From Cellulosimicrobium marinum (GTDB lineage: Bacteria; Actinomycetota; Actinomycetes; Actinomycetales; Cellulomonadaceae), in contig NZ_JAJBZH010000005.1 in the NCBI RefSeq assembly GCF_020551945.1, positions 310,001 to 374,000 on the forward strand: a stretch of DNA of 64,000 bases, read 5' to 3'. A model generated the notes under the pieces. The model was not told the DNA's origin and searched no databases. It was given only the letters and a program-made list of their open reading frames with translations. Both the position numbers and the translations under genes were made by a program. Shown here piece after piece: positions 33,537 through 43,084 of this stretch; position 1 is the first letter of the stretch, and every line of letters starts with the position of its first letter.

Positions 33537-34543
33537 TTGACGCTCTCCTGCGGGGTCTCGGGGGTGGACTGCGGCGTGCTGGTGCTGCCCTGGTCGGCGG
33601 GCACGTCGTCGGGTGCGACGTCCTCGCCGGTGGACGGCGCCTCGGAGTCTACGGTCGAGCCCGGCACGTGCGCGAAGTACAGGGTGGGGGTGGCCCGGCC
33701 GGGCAGGTCGAGGCGGCTCTGCGCGGTCACGGACGACCGGATCCCGTACTGGGTGCCGATGAGGCGCAGGTAGTCGGACGCGCCGCTGCGCACGAGCGCG
33801 GTGCGCATCGCGTCCGCGTCGCCGACCGCCTCGACGTGGTAGGGCGGGACGAGGGGCTGCAGGTCGACGAGGATCGCGTCCCCCGCGCTGCGGATCGCGG
33901 ACAGGCCCGTGAGGCGCTGGTCGTTGATCGCGACCGCCTCGGCGCCGCCGGACCACAGCGCGTTGACGACCCGTTGCAGGTCACGGTCCTGCACGAGGGA
34001 GCCCGTCTCGACGTCGGAGTCGAGGCTCGCGGACGCGTCGTCGAGGGTGACGACGACGCCGGGCCCCTCGACGGCCTGCGACCCGGTGAGGACACCCTCC
34101 TGCTGCAGGTCGGCGAGGACGTCTCCCCCGAGGTCGCCGAGCGCCTCGTCCTGCAGGCCCTCGATCTCGCCGGAGAGCTCGGTGCTGCGCGTCGCGAGGG
34201 CGTCGGCGTCCGCCTGCCGGTCGGTGATCTCCTGCTCGAGCGTCTGGCGGGCGGCGAGGACGGCGGGCTCGGGCGCGCGCAGGTCGACCGCGGCGGCCGT
34301 GGTCACGATCCCGAGGCCGGCGGCGACGACCACGAGGAGGACGGTCCCGCCACGCCCGCGCCGGGACGCGCCCGCCTCGGCGCGCCGCGCCGCCGCGGCC
34401 GCGTACCCGGGGTCGAGGGGTCGGTGCATGACCTCGTTGAGGAGCGTCATGGAGGCGTCGACGGGACCGCGCCGCGCCATGGTCCGCTCGTCGCCGGCCC
34501 GCTCGTCGCCGGCCCGGCCCTCGCTCGTCCGGTCCTCGCTCAC
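33533..34543 (-). CDS. DUF881 membrane protein
   Basis: A 336-residue protein. About 60 cytoplasmic residues come first, then a membrane helix (GTVLLVVVAAGLGIVTTAAAV), a coiled coil (LAARQTLEQEITDRQADADALATRSTELSGEIEGL) and the DUF881 domain (GPGVVVTLDDASAS, LQRVVNALWSGGAEAVAINDQRLTGLSAIRSAGDAILVD), and a Thr/Pro/Asp-rich tail. It is the better-conserved DUF881 of the pair. The GTG start overlaps the stop of the phosphatidyltransferase gene by 4 bp. The chain phosphatidyltransferase-DUF881-Sbp-DUF881 is fully overlapping and must be co-translated. Confidence 0.9.
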   Translation of the reverse strand: MSEDRTSEGRAGDERAGDERTMARRGPVDASMTLLNEVMHRPLDPGYAAAAARRAEAGASRRGRGGTVLLVVVAAGLGIVTTAAAVDLRAPEPAVLAARQTLEQEITDRQADADALATRSTELSGEIEGLQDEALGDLGGDVLADLQQEGVLTGSQAVEGPGVVVTLDDASASLDSDVETGSLVQDRDLQRVVNALWSGGAEAVAINDQRLTGLSAIRSAGDAILVDLQPLVPPYHVEAVGDADAMRTALVRSGASDYLRLIGTQYGIRSSVTAQSRLDLPGRATPTLYFAHVPGSTVDSEAPSTGEDVAPDDVPADQGSTSTPQSTPETPQESVK

Positions 34544-35166
34544 GACGCCTGCCGCCCGGGGGTGCGTGCCGACGCCGGCCCGGCACGCCGGTCCGCGGCG
34601 ACGAGCGCGCGGGCCTGCACCACGTACTGGGCCCCGGCGAGCCAGTACAGGCCGATGCCCCACCAGGTGAACGCCCACCCGGTGACGGCGGCCACGTCGC
34701 CCAGCCACCCGGGGGCGCCGGCGAGGAGCAGCAGCGGGAACGCGTACAGCAGCGCGAACGTCCCGGCCTTGCCCGCCAGGCTCACCGGCAGAGGCCCGTA
34801 CCCGTGCCGGGCGAGCCAGGGCAGGAGGCCGGCGAGCAGCACGTCCCGGGCCACGATGACGACGACCAGCCACACGGGGATGATGTCGCGCCACGCGAGA
34901 CCGAGGAGCGTGACGAGGATGAACAGCCGGTCCGCGGCCGGGTCGAGCATCTGCCCGACGCGGCTCACCTGGTCCAGGCGTCGCGCCAGCACCCCGTCCA
35001 GCCAGTCCGACGCCCCGGACACGGCCAGCACGACCAGTGCCCACACGTCGTGCCCCGCGACGATGAGGAGCGCGAACACGGGTACGAGCAGCAGCCGCAG
35101 GAAGCTGATGACGTTCGGGACGGTCAGGACACGAGAGCTGACCTGCTGCCCTGGTGCCACGATCAC
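34540..35166 (-). CDS. CDP-alcohol phosphatidyltransferase, PgsA-like
   Basis: A 208-residue integral membrane enzyme. Residues around 50-80 carry the family signature D-G-x2-A-R-x8-G-x3-D-x3-D (DWLDGVLARRLDQVSRVGQMLDPAADR). Helices are visible on both sides of it. The family transfers a phosphatidyl group from CDP-diacylglycerol to an alcohol such as glycerol-3-phosphate. Which alcohol is used cannot be told from this; phosphatidylglycerophosphate synthase is likely, and cardiolipin synthase is possible. GTG start at 35166, about 50 nt from a candidate transcription start. Confidence 0.88.
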   Translation of the reverse strand: MIVAPGQQVSSRVLTVPNVISFLRLLLVPVFALLIVAGHDVWALVVLAVSGASDWLDGVLARRLDQVSRVGQMLDPAADRLFILVTLLGLAWRDIIPVWLVVVIVARDVLLAGLLPWLARHGYGPLPVSLAGKAGTFALLYAFPLLLLAGAPGWLGDVAAVTGWAFTWWGIGLYWLAGAQYVVQARALVAADRRAGPASARTPGRQAS

Positions 35167-35226
35167 CGCCCCTGCTCCGTCCCCGCCGGGCGCGCCGACG
35201 TGCCGCGGCCCTCGCCGCGTGGGCCC

Positions 35227-35232
35227 ATCCTA
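35227..35232 (-). promoter_or_regulatory. Candidate -10 element of the pgsA-like operon
   Basis: On the minus strand TAGGAT, 60 bp upstream of the GTG at 35166. No clear -35 element. Confidence 0.4.
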
Positions 35233-35426
35233 CGTACGCGGACCGGTCCCCCGGGCGGGCGCCGCGCACCCTCCGCGCCGACCGCGCCCGAAATCACCCG
35301 TCCGTCCGGCATGCCCGCCCGTACCCGTCCCGTTCCCAGCCCCGTGACCGCCCCCGTGCCGGTCGGCCGTCGTCCCCGGTGAGGGACGTCACCACCACCC
35401 ACCCACCGGCCGGCGCGGCCCTCCGC

Positions 35427-35432
35427 TAGGAT
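35427..35432 (+). promoter_or_regulatory. -10 element of the DEAD-box helicase gene
   Basis: TAGGAT, 165 nt upstream of the ATG at 35598. The resulting long leader is typical of cold-inducible DEAD-box helicase mRNAs; autoregulation is inferred. Confidence 0.5.
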
Positions 35433-35597
35433 GGGGGGACCTGTGGAGTTCGTCGCTCGTCCCGCTGTTCAGCGTGATGTCCTGCGTGAGTTGGCCGGAT
35501 CACCCGGCCAGGTGTGTTCGGGAGCGCGACCTGCGAGAGCCGACCTGGCGACCGCACGCCACTCCCCACCCCGACACGAAACGGTCCTCACCGCCCC

Positions 35598-37478
35598 ATG
35601 ACTGCTGACGTCGTCGCGCCCTCGCGCGCCCTCGACCCCTCGACCGCCGACTCCCCCGCCGCCACCCCGGCGCCGACCGGCCCCCTGTTCACCGACCTCG
35701 GGCTGCCCACCCCGCTGCAGCGCGCCGTCGCCGACCTCGGGTTCGTCACCCCCTCCGCCATCCAGGCGCAGGCCGTCCCCGCGCTCCTCGCCGGCCGCGA
35801 CATCACCGGCGTCGCCCAGACCGGGACCGGCAAGACCGCCGCGTTCGGCCTTCCCCTGCTCGCCGCGATCGACCCCGCGCAGCGCCACGTCCAGGCCCTC
35901 GTCCTGACCCCCACGCGCGAGCTCGCCATGCAGGTCGCGGACGCGATCGAGTCGTTCGCCAGCCACCTGCCCAAGGTCGACGTCGTCGCCGTGTACGGCG
36001 GCTCCCCCTACCAGCCCCAGCAGCGGGCGCTCGCGGGCGGCGCGCAGGTCGTCGTCGGCACCCCGGGCCGCGTCATCGACCACATCGAGCGCGGCACCCT
36101 CGTGCTCGACGACGTGCGCTTCCTCGTGCTCGACGAGGCCGACGAGATGCTGCGCATGGGCTTCGCGGAGGACGTCGAGACGATCTTCTCCCGCGCTCCG
36201 CGTCAGCGTCAGGTCGCCCTGTTCTCCGCGACGATGCCCGCACCGATCCGCCGCGTCGCCGCCGAGCACCTCGTCGACCCCGTCGAGATCGCCGTCGCCC
36301 GCCAGTCCTCCACCGTGACGAGCGTGCGCCAGACGTACGCCGTCGTCCCGTTCCGCCACAAGACCGGTGCGCTCGTGCGCGTCCTCGCCACGTCCGACGC
36401 GGACGCCGCGATCGTGTTCACCCGCACGCGCGGCGCCGCCGAGGAGGTGGGCTCCGCCCTCGTCGAGCGCGGCATCTCCGCCGCGACGATCTCTGGCGAC
36501 GTCGCGCAGAAGGACCGCGAGAAGATCGTCGAGCGGCTGCGCTCCGGCGCCCTGGACGTCCTCGTCGCGACCGACGTCGCCGCCCGCGGCCTCGACGTCG
36601 ACCGCATCGGCCTCGTCGTCAACTTCGACCTGCCGGGCGAGCCCGAGGCGTACGTGCACCGCATCGGCCGCACCGGTCGCGCGGGCCGCACGGGCGAGGC
36701 CCTGAGCTTCGTCACCCCGCACGAGCGCGGACGCCTGCGCGGCATCGAGCGCACCACGCGCACGCCGCTCGAGGAGGTCGAGATCCCCTCGCCCGCGGAC
36801 GTGTCCGCGCACAAGGCCCGCCGCCTCCTGACGCAGATCCCCGAGCGTCGCGAGGCCGGGCGCCTGGCGATGTACGCCGACATGGTCCGCACGTTCGTCG
36901 CCGAGCACGACGTCGACCCGGTCGACCTCGCGTCCGCCCTCGTGGCGCTCGCGGTGGGCGACGACGGTCCGCGCGCCCGGGAGGAGCAGGAGCGGTTCGA
37001 GGCGGAGCGGGCGCAGGCCCGTGAGCAGGCGAAGGCGCGTCGTGCGGAGCGTGGGACGGACCGTCCTGCGCGCGAGCGGTCCGGCCGTGACGCGGCTGAG
37101 CGCGGGATCCGTCGGGACGCCGTGGGGACGCGGTACCGCGTCGCGGTGGGGCACACGCACGGTGCGCAGCCCGGCGGGATCGTCGGTGCGCTGACGAACG
37201 AGGGCGGGCTGAACGGGTCCGACGTCGGCAAGATCGACATCTTCGGGTCGTTCTCCCTCGTGGACATCACGGCGCCGCTCGACGACGCGACGATGGACCG
37301 CATCTCCCGTGCGCGGGTCGCCGGGAAGTTCCTGCGCATCCGCGTGGACGAGGGTGCCCCGCCGGCGCGCGGTCGTGGCCCGCGCCCGACGGGTGACCGT
37401 CCTCGCGGTGGTCACGGGCCGTCCGGTCGCCACGACGACCGGGGCGACCGCAAGCCCCGGCACCGCGCCGCGTACTGA
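35598..37478 (+). CDS. deaD: DEAD-box RNA helicase, DeaD/CsdA-like
   Basis: A 626-residue DEAD-box helicase. Q-motif region FTDLGLPTPLQRAVADLGFVTPSAIQAQ, then motif I AQTGTGKTAAFG, PTREL, TPGR, motif II VLDEADEML, SAT, ARGLDVDRIG and HRIGRTGRAG. The C terminus has the DbpA-type RNA-binding domain (RVAVGHTHGAQPGGIVGALTNEGGLNG) and a Gly/Arg-rich tail. It should remodel structured RNA in ribosome assembly and mRNA decay, particularly in the cold. The ATG at 35598 has no ribosome site; a GTG at 35514 in the same frame would add 28 residues and also lacks one. Confidence 0.92.
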   Translation: MTADVVAPSRALDPSTADSPAATPAPTGPLFTDLGLPTPLQRAVADLGFVTPSAIQAQAVPALLAGRDITGVAQTGTGKTAAFGLPLLAAIDPAQRHVQALVLTPTRELAMQVADAIESFASHLPKVDVVAVYGGSPYQPQQRALAGGAQVVVGTPGRVIDHIERGTLVLDDVRFLVLDEADEMLRMGFAEDVETIFSRAPRQRQVALFSATMPAPIRRVAAEHLVDPVEIAVARQSSTVTSVRQTYAVVPFRHKTGALVRVLATSDADAAIVFTRTRGAAEEVGSALVERGISAATISGDVAQKDREKIVERLRSGALDVLVATDVAARGLDVDRIGLVVNFDLPGEPEAYVHRIGRTGRAGRTGEALSFVTPHERGRLRGIERTTRTPLEEVEIPSPADVSAHKARRLLTQIPERREAGRLAMYADMVRTFVAEHDVDPVDLASALVALAVGDDGPRAREEQERFEAERAQAREQAKARRAERGTDRPARERSGRDAAERGIRRDAVGTRYRVAVGHTHGAQPGGIVGALTNEGGLNGSDVGKIDIFGSFSLVDITAPLDDATMDRISRARVAGKFLRIRVDEGAPPARGRGPRPTGDRPRGGHGPSGRHDDRGDRKPRHRAAY

Positions 37479-37509
37479 CCACGCCGCCGGCCCTGCCGGT
37501 GGTGCACGG

Positions 37510-37540
37510 GAGGCCCTCGCCCTGTCCGGGCGGGGGCCTC
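37510..37540. terminator. Bidirectional terminator between deaD and the PH gene
   Basis: Stem GAGGCCC-T-CGCCC (37510-37522) pairs with GGGCG-G-GGGCCTC (37528-37540) around a 5-nt loop, one mismatch or wobble in 13 pairs. It serves the two convergent genes. Confidence 0.8.
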
Positions 37541-37627
37541 ACGTCGTGGAGAGGGTGTGCCCCGCGGCCCCGTGCCCCGCTGCGCCACGGTCCCGTGGCG
37601 GGGGTGCGGTCAGGGCAGGGGGTCGTG

Positions 37628-38092
37628 TCAGGTGCCGGGTGCCGTGTCCGGTGCTTCGCCGTGGGCCTGCACGAGGGCGGCGAGGCGGCGCGCCTCCTCC
37701 TCGCCGCGGGCGCCGTCGGCCCGCTGGACCCCCATGACGGCGAGGGTGGAGCCGTCCGCGAGGTCCAGGCGCACCCACGGGTCGTCGCGGCCGAAGCGGA
37801 CCGAGACGACCTGCGCCCAGTCGAGGTGGCGCGTGTAGATGACGTTGCGCACCCGCAGACCCTCGGGGGACGGGACGGCGTGCACGCCGCCGAGGCGCCA
37901 CAGCAGCCAGGCGGCGAACAGGGCGAACACCGCGAGCGATCCCCGGTTCACCCACGACGACCCGAGCGGGCCCGTCGCGACGAGCCCCACCACGAGGCAC
38001 CCGCCCACGACGACGAGCCCCGTACCCCAGGCGGACAACAGTCCGAACTGGGGCCGGAACACCCGGTAGGGGTCGTCCGCGTGCGCCGTCAC
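37628..38092 (-). CDS. PH-domain membrane protein
   Basis: A 154-residue protein: short cytoplasmic start (DPYRVFRPQFG), two membrane helices (GLLSAWGTGLVVVGGCLVVGLV and GSLAVFALFAAWLLW), then a bacterial PH domain (HAVPSPEGLRVRNVIYTRHLDWAQVVSVRFGRDDPWVRLDLADG) of the bPH_6 type. Such proteins are common next to his and rib genes in Actinobacteria; no activity is known. GTG start at 38092, 10 bp after hisG on the same strand, so it is probably the last gene of the hisE-hisG unit. Confidence 0.82.
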   Translation of the reverse strand: MTAHADDPYRVFRPQFGLLSAWGTGLVVVGGCLVVGLVATGPLGSSWVNRGSLAVFALFAAWLLWRLGGVHAVPSPEGLRVRNVIYTRHLDWAQVVSVRFGRDDPWVRLDLADGSTLAVMGVQRADGARGEEEARRLAALVQAHGEAPDTAPGT

Positions 38093-38102
38093 AGGAGACC
38101 TC

Positions 38103-38957
38103 TCAGAGCCGGCTCGCGTGGATCCTCGTGACGAGGATGGCGCGGGCCCCGACGTCGTACAGCGCGTCCATGACCTGGTTCGTGCGGTCGCGGCGCACCA
38201 TCGCCCGGACCGCGGCCCAGTCGCGGTCGTGCAGCGGCGACACGGTGGGCGACTCCAGGCCGGGCGTGATCGCGACGGCCGCGTCCACGAGCGACACCGG
38301 CACGTCGTAGTCCATGAGGACGTACTGGCGGGCCGTGAGCACCCCCTGGAGGCGACGCGTCAGCACCTCGACACCCGCCGGGACGTCCGCCTCCGCGACG
38401 GACCGCGGCCGGATCAGCACGGCCTCCGACACGAGGATCGGGTCGCCGAACACCTCCAGGCCCGCGCCTCGCAGCGTCGTGCCCGTCGACACCACGTCCG
38501 CGACGACGTCCGCCACCCCGAGCTGCACCGCGGACTCCACGGCACCGTCCAGGTGCACCACCGTCGCGTCCACGCCGTGCTCGCGCAGGTGCCCCTCGAC
38601 CAGCACCTCGTACGACGTCGCGACCCGCAGCCCCTGCACCTCGTCCAGGGACGACACCGACCCCACGGGCGCCGCGTACCGGAACGTCGACCCGCCGAAC
38701 CCGAGCTGCATGTGCTCCACGGCGTCCGCACCGGAGTCCAGCAGCAGGTCACGGCCCGTGATCCCGACGTCCACCGTCCCCGACCCCACGTACACCGCGA
38801 TGTCGCGCGGCCGCAAGAAGAAGAACTCGACGTCGTTGTCCGGGTCCGCGAGCACCAGCTCACGCGAGTCACGACGCTGGCGGTACCCCGCCTCGCGCAG
38901 CATCTCGACGGCAGGCTCGGACAAGGACCCCTTGTTGGGGACGGCGATACGCAGCAT
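38103..38957 (-). CDS. hisG: ATP phosphoribosyltransferase
   Basis: A 284-residue long-form HisG, catalysing the first step of histidine synthesis (ATP + PRPP to phosphoribosyl-ATP). [25 protein letters not shown] is the catalytic N terminus, [13 protein letters not shown] and [19 protein letters not shown] contain the PRPP-binding parts, and the last 80 or so residues form the regulatory domain used for histidine feedback. The ATG at 38957 with AAGG upstream is used; an in-frame extension to 39038 lacks family similarity. hisE lies upstream on the same strand. Confidence 0.95.
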   Translation of the reverse strand: MLRIAVPNKGSLSEPAVEMLREAGYRQRRDSRELVLADPDNDVEFFFLRPRDIAVYVGSGTVDVGITGRDLLLDSGADAVEHMQLGFGGSTFRYAAPVGSVSSLDEVQGLRVATSYEVLVEGHLREHGVDATVVHLDGAVESAVQLGVADVVADVVSTGTTLRGAGLEVFGDPILVSEAVLIRPRSVAEADVPAGVEVLTRRLQGVLTARQYVLMDYDVPVSLVDAAVAITPGLESPTVSPLHDRDWAAVRAMVRRDRTNQVMDALYDVGARAILVTRIHASRL

Positions 38958-39059
38958 GACAGGACCTTCGTTCAGTCGGACGGGCGGTGCGGGGGCGGGA
39001 CGAGCGGGCAGCGGACCCCACGGCCACCAGGAGGACACCCCTCCCGGCGGCGGGGCCGC

Positions 39060-39323
39060 TCACAGATGCTCGTACACGTCCTGCAGGCTCAGCCCCTTCG
39101 CGAGCATCAGCACCTGCAGGTGGTACAGCAGCTGGGAGATCTCCTCCGCCGTCTTCACGTCGCCCTCGTACTCGGCGGCCATCCACACCTCGGCCGCCTC
39201 CTCGACGACCTTCTTCCCGATCGCATGCACCCCGGCGTCCAGCTGGGCGACCGTGCCCGAACCGGCAGGTCGCGTCGTGGCCTTCTCCGACAGCTCGGCG
39301 AACAGGGACTCGAACGTCTTCAC
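39060..39323 (-). CDS. hisE: Phosphoribosyl-ATP pyrophosphatase
   Basis: An 87-residue all-helical MazG-like pyrophosphohydrolase for the second step of histidine synthesis. [21 protein letters not shown] is the usual N terminus, and [19 protein letters not shown] carries the EExxE metal ligands. It is 102 bp upstream of hisG, as in other Actinobacteria. Start GTG at 39323 follows TACGCT at leaderless spacing; a longer in-frame ORF to 39623 is not used because it crosses the ribH gene. Confidence 0.94.
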   Translation of the reverse strand: MKTFESLFAELSEKATTRPAGSGTVAQLDAGVHAIGKKVVEEAAEVWMAAEYEGDVKTAEEISQLLYHLQVLMLAKGLSLQDVYEHL

Positions 39324-39330
39324 ACCGCCC

Positions 39331-39336
39331 AGCGTA
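39331..39336 (-). promoter_or_regulatory. Leaderless -10 hexamer of hisE
   Basis: On the minus strand TACGCT, 7 nt before the GTG at 39323. This gives hisE-hisG-PH its own start, separate from the rib operon upstream. Confidence 0.6.
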
Positions 39337-39430
39337 TCCGCCGACCGGCGGACGGCCCGCCCCGGGTCCGCCCACCGGTCACACGCACCACCGCGAGCAG
39401 GCCACGAGCCACCCGCCGCACCCGGCCCGC

Positions 39431-39898
39431 TCACAGCCCGCGCAGCGCGACCGCCGTCGCGACCGCCGCCTCCGCAGCCTCCGCACCCTTGTCCTCCCGC
39501 GACCCCTCCAACCCCGCACGGTCCACCGCCTGCGCCTCGTCGTCGCACGTCAGCACACCGAACCCCACCGGCACCCCCGACCGTGTGCTCACCTCCGTCA
39601 GACCCAGCGTCGCCGCCTGGCACACGTACTCGAAGTGCGGAGTCCCCCCACGCACCACCACCCCCAGCGCCACCACCGCGTCCGCGCCACGCTCCACCGC
39701 ACGCGCTGCCGCCACCGGCAGCTCGAACGACCCCGGCACCCGCACCTCCGTCACGTGCGCCACGTTCGCCGCCGCCAACGCCCGACGCGCCCCCGCCAAC
39801 AACCCGTCCATCACCTTCTCGTGCCAGCTCGCCGCCACCACGACCACCCGCAGCCCCGACCCGTCCACACGGATCGACGGCGCACCCGCCCCGCTCAT
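39431..39898 (-). CDS. ribH: 6,7-dimethyl-8-ribityllumazine synthase
   Basis: A 155-residue lumazine synthase, condensing 3,4-dihydroxy-2-butanone-4-phosphate with the pyrimidine precursor in riboflavin synthesis. Family motifs are [49 protein letters not shown] and [20 protein letters not shown]. It overlaps ribAB by 4 bp (ATGA, 39895-39898) and is the last gene of the ribD-ribE-ribAB-ribH operon. Confidence 0.96.
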   Translation of the reverse strand: MSGAGAPSIRVDGSGLRVVVVAASWHEKVMDGLLAGARRALAAANVAHVTEVRVPGSFELPVAAARAVERGADAVVALGVVVRGGTPHFEYVCQAATLGLTEVSTRSGVPVGFGVLTCDDEAQAVDRAGLEGSREDKGAEAAEAAVATAVALRGL

Positions 39899-41328
39899 CC
39901 CTCGTCCTCCTTCGTCTCGTCCGACTCCACCACGACCGCCCCGCCCGGGACCGCCACCGTGTCCAACAGATGACCCATCGCCACCTTCTTCGTCACCAGG
40001 TACGCCCGGTTGTGCTCACCATGACCCACCTCGATCCGCTCCGACCCCACCACGTCGATCCCCGACGCCACCAGACCCGTCACCTTCGCCGGGTTGTTCG
40101 TCAGCACCCGCACCCGCGACAACCCCAGGTCCGCCAGGATCGCCGCCGCCGCCCCGTACTCCCGACGATCCACCGGCCACCCCAGCTCCAGGTTCGCCTG
40201 CACCGTGTCCAGACCCGCGTCCTGCAGCTCGTACGCCCCCAGCTTCGCCAACAACCCGATCCCCCGACCCTCGTGCCCCCGCAGATACACCACCGCACCC
40301 CCCTCCGCCGCCACACGACCCATCGCCGCCTGCAGCTGCGGACCGCAGTCGCACCGCGACGACCCAAACGCATCCCCCGTCAAGCACTCCGAATGCACCC
40401 GCACCACCGGGACACCCCCCGGCCCGACGGCGCTCGCAGCCACCGCGACCGACCCACCCCCGTCCGTCCCGCCAGCCCGAGGGACCGCCGGGACCAGCGC
40501 CACGTGCTCCGCCCCCGTCCGCAGGTCCCGGTACCCCACCACACGGAACCGACCGTGCGCCGTCGGCAGGTCCGCCTCCGCCGTCCGGTACACCCGCCGC
40601 GCCAGCGCCTCACGATCCGGCACCTCCGCCGCACCCGCCGGCGCCGGGTCGTGCACCAACCGCCACGCCACCAGGTCCGCGATCGTGATCAGCACCAACC
40701 CGTCACGCTCCGCCAGCGCCGCCGCATCACCCAGACGCATCATCGACCCGTCGTCACGCACCAGCTCCGCGATGCCCCCCACCTCACCCATCCCCGCCAG
40801 CCGCACCAGGTCCACCGCAGCCTCCGTGTGCCCCGCACGGTGCAGCACACCCCCCGGCACCGCCCGCAACGGCAGCACATGACCCGGCCGGATCAGATCC
40901 ACCGCCCCCGACCCCGGATCAGCCAGCACCCGCAACGTCCGCGCCCGGTCCCCCGCCGAGATCCCCGTCGACACCCCCGCCGCCGCATCCACCGTCACCG
41001 TGTACGCCGTCCGCCGCGGATCCTGGCTGTGCGGCACCATCAACGGCAGCTCCAACGCGTCCGCCCGCGCCGCCGGCATCGGCGCGCACAGGTACCCCGA
41101 CGAGTGCCGAATCGTCCACGCCACCCACTCCGCCGACACCCCCTGCGCCGCGAACACCACGTCCGCCTCGTTCTCGCGGTCCGGCGAGTCCGCCACCAGC
41201 ACCGGACGACCCGCCCGGAGCGCCGCCAACGCCTCCTCCACCGACCCCAGCCGCACGTCCCCCGCACCGCCCGGCACCGCACCGCCCGGCACCGCGGCGC
41301 TCGCGGCCGGCGCGCCCTCGCGCGTCAC
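39895..41328 (-). CDS. ribAB: Bifunctional DHBP synthase / GTP cyclohydrolase II
   Basis: A 477-residue fusion feeding both branches of riboflavin synthesis. The RibB half has [19 protein letters not shown] (acidic loop), [11 protein letters not shown] and [10 protein letters not shown]. The RibA half has the zinc site [19 protein letters not shown] (Cys-x10-Cys-x-Cys), [17 protein letters not shown] and LTNNPAKV. Low-complexity [10 protein letters not shown] lies near residue 20. The GTG at 41328 overlaps the ribE stop by 4 bp; longer in-frame starts run through ribE and were rejected. Confidence 0.95.
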   Translation of the reverse strand: MTREGAPAASAAVPGGAVPGGAGDVRLGSVEEALAALRAGRPVLVADSPDRENEADVVFAAQGVSAEWVAWTIRHSSGYLCAPMPAARADALELPLMVPHSQDPRRTAYTVTVDAAAGVSTGISAGDRARTLRVLADPGSGAVDLIRPGHVLPLRAVPGGVLHRAGHTEAAVDLVRLAGMGEVGGIAELVRDDGSMMRLGDAAALAERDGLVLITIADLVAWRLVHDPAPAGAAEVPDREALARRVYRTAEADLPTAHGRFRVVGYRDLRTGAEHVALVPAVPRAGGTDGGGSVAVAASAVGPGGVPVVRVHSECLTGDAFGSSRCDCGPQLQAAMGRVAAEGGAVVYLRGHEGRGIGLLAKLGAYELQDAGLDTVQANLELGWPVDRREYGAAAAILADLGLSRVRVLTNNPAKVTGLVASGIDVVGSERIEVGHGEHNRAYLVTKKVAMGHLLDTVAVPGGAVVVESDETKEDEG

Positions 41329-41960
41329 GACGCGCTCCCCGGCACGACCCCCGCGGCACCCGTCGCGACAAGCAGCCGCTCCACGTACTTCGCGAGGACG
41401 TCCACCTCGAGGTTCACGCGCCCACCCGGCACCAGACCGCCGAGGACCGTCGCGTCGAGCGTCGTCGGGATGAGGGACACGCCGAACGTCCCCTCGTCCA
41501 CGTGCGTCACCGTGAGCGACACCCCGCCCACCGCGATCGACCCCTTCTCCGCCACGTACCGCGTCAGCCCCGCCGGCGCGGAGAACACCAGGTCGTCCCA
41601 CCTCTCCCCCGGCGCACGGCTCACCAGCACCCCGACCCCGTCCACGTGCCCCTGCACCACGTGACCGCCCAGCCGCGCGTCCGCCCGCACCGCCCGCTCC
41701 AAGTTCACCCGCGATCCCGCCACCAGGTCGCCCAGCGCCGTACGACGCAACGACTCCGGCATGACGTCCGCCGTGAACGACCCGTCCCCCCCGAGACCCG
41801 TCACCGTCAGGCACACGCCGTCGACCGCGATCGAGTCCCCGAGCCCCGCGTCCGACGTCACCACCGGCCCCTCGACCGTCAGCACCGCGTCCTGCCCGGC
41901 ACCCCCCGGGAGCTCCACGCCCCGGACCGTCCCGATCTCCTCCACGATCCCCGTGAACAT
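41325..41960 (-). CDS. ribE: Riboflavin synthase, alpha chain
   Basis: A 211-residue protein with the two tandem lumazine-binding barrels: MFTGIVEEIGTVRGVE, then GDSIAVDGVCLTVT in the first and GSIAVGGVSLTVT in the second, with GGHVVQGHVDGVG between them. It converts two lumazine molecules to riboflavin. ATG at 41960 shares one base with the ribD stop (TGATG). GTGA overlap with ribAB follows. Confidence 0.96.
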   Translation of the reverse strand: MFTGIVEEIGTVRGVELPGGAGQDAVLTVEGPVVTSDAGLGDSIAVDGVCLTVTGLGGDGSFTADVMPESLRRTALGDLVAGSRVNLERAVRADARLGGHVVQGHVDGVGVLVSRAPGERWDDLVFSAPAGLTRYVAEKGSIAVGGVSLTVTHVDEGTFGVSLIPTTLDATVLGGLVPGGRVNLEVDVLAKYVERLLVATGAAGVVPGSAS

Positions 41961-43084
41961 CAGCCGTCCTGCCTCTCCACGAACCTTCTCGACACCACCA
42001 GCGCGTCGTCCCCGACACGCCTCACCTCGACCGTGCGGAACCGGTGCGCGTCCCCGATCGTCGACACCCCCAGCCCGTCCACGGCCCGACGACCACCACC
42101 CAGCAGCACCGGCGCCACGTACGCGTGCAGCTCGTCCACCGCGCCCGCCGCGAGGAACGCCGTCGCGAGCGTCGGACCTCCCTCCAGCAGCACGTGCCGC
42201 ACCTCCCGCTCCCCGAGCCGCACCAGCACCTGCCCGACGTCGCGCGTCAGCAGGTGCACCAGCTCCCCGCCCTCGCCGCGCACCCGCGCACCCGGCGGGA
42301 TCCCCCGCATCCCCACCACCACCCGCACCGGCTGGTGATCCGCGAGGCCCTCGGCGCTCGCGGCGCCGTGCGGCCGCACCCGTGCGGTGAGCGACGGGTC
42401 GTCCGTGAGGAGCGTGCCGGTGCCGACGACGATCGCGTCCACCTCGCCACGGACGCGGTGCGCGTGCTCGCGGGCCGCCGGTCCGGTGATCCACCGGCTC
42501 GTACCGTCCTCGGCGGCGACGTAGCCGTCGAGGGTCGTCGCGGTCTTGAGCGTGACGTACGGCGTCCCGCGGCGTACCGAGGTGAGCCAGACGCGCAGGA
42601 GCTCCTCGCCCTCTGCGGCGCGCAGGCCGCGCACGACCCGGACGCCCGCGGCGCGCAGCCGCCGGGCGCCCCCTGCGGCTGCCGGGTTCGGGTCGTCGAC
42701 GGCGTGCACGACCTCCGCGACGCCCGCGGCGACGAGCGCGTCGGCGCACGGGCCGGTCCGGCCGGTGTGCGCGCACGGTTCGAGCGTCACGACGGCGGTC
42801 GCGCCCGCGACGTCGACCCCCCGCGCGCGGGCGTCGGCGAGTGCGGCCGCCTCCGCGTGGGGCGTCCCGGCGCCGCGGTGGTACCCCTCGGCGAGCGCGC
42901 GGCGAGGGTGCGGGTCGAGGGAACCCGGGGCGGCGCCGTCGGGCAGTGCGGGCGCGCCCGTGGGCGGGCCGAGGAGGACGCAGCCGACGCGCGGGTTCGG
43001 CCCGTGCGCCGGTCCACGAGCCGCGAGCTCGAGCGCGCGCGACATCGCGTCGTCGATCGTCAGGGTGCGGGGTCGCTCGCCCAT
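41960..43084 (-). CDS. ribD: Bifunctional deaminase/reductase RibD
   Basis: A 374-residue enzyme. The deaminase half has the zinc motifs PHAEAAAL and PCAHTGRTGPC. The reductase half begins near TPYVTLKTATTLDGYVAAEDG and includes RVVVGMRG and HVLLEGGPTLATAFL. It carries out steps two and three of the pyrimidine branch of riboflavin synthesis. GGGAGGAGG lies directly before the ATG at 43084; a GTG at 43102 is upstream of that site and less likely. First gene of the riboswitch-controlled operon. Confidence 0.95.
   Translation of the reverse strand: MGERPRTLTIDDAMSRALELAARGPAHGPNPRVGCVLLGPPTGAPALPDGAAPGSLDPHPRRALAEGYHRGAGTPHAEAAALADARARGVDVAGATAVVTLEPCAHTGRTGPCADALVAAGVAEVVHAVDDPNPAAAGGARRLRAAGVRVVRGLRAAEGEELLRVWLTSVRRGTPYVTLKTATTLDGYVAAEDGTSRWITGPAAREHAHRVRGEVDAIVVGTGTLLTDDPSLTARVRPHGAASAEGLADHQPVRVVVGMRGIPPGARVRGEGGELVHLLTRDVGQVLVRLGEREVRHVLLEGGPTLATAFLAAGAVDELHAYVAPVLLGGGRRAVDGLGVSTIGDAHRFRTVEVRRVGDDALVVSRRFVERQDG

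Larger units (their letters stand above)
35167..35597. other. Divergent spacer with the long deaD leader
   Basis: Two outward-facing TAGGAT elements lie 195 bp apart (minus 35227-35232; plus 35427-35432). The right one gives the helicase gene a leader of about 160 nt that folds a stem TGGCCGG/CCGGCCA (35492-35510). No gene is supported in the spacer. Confidence 0.6.
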
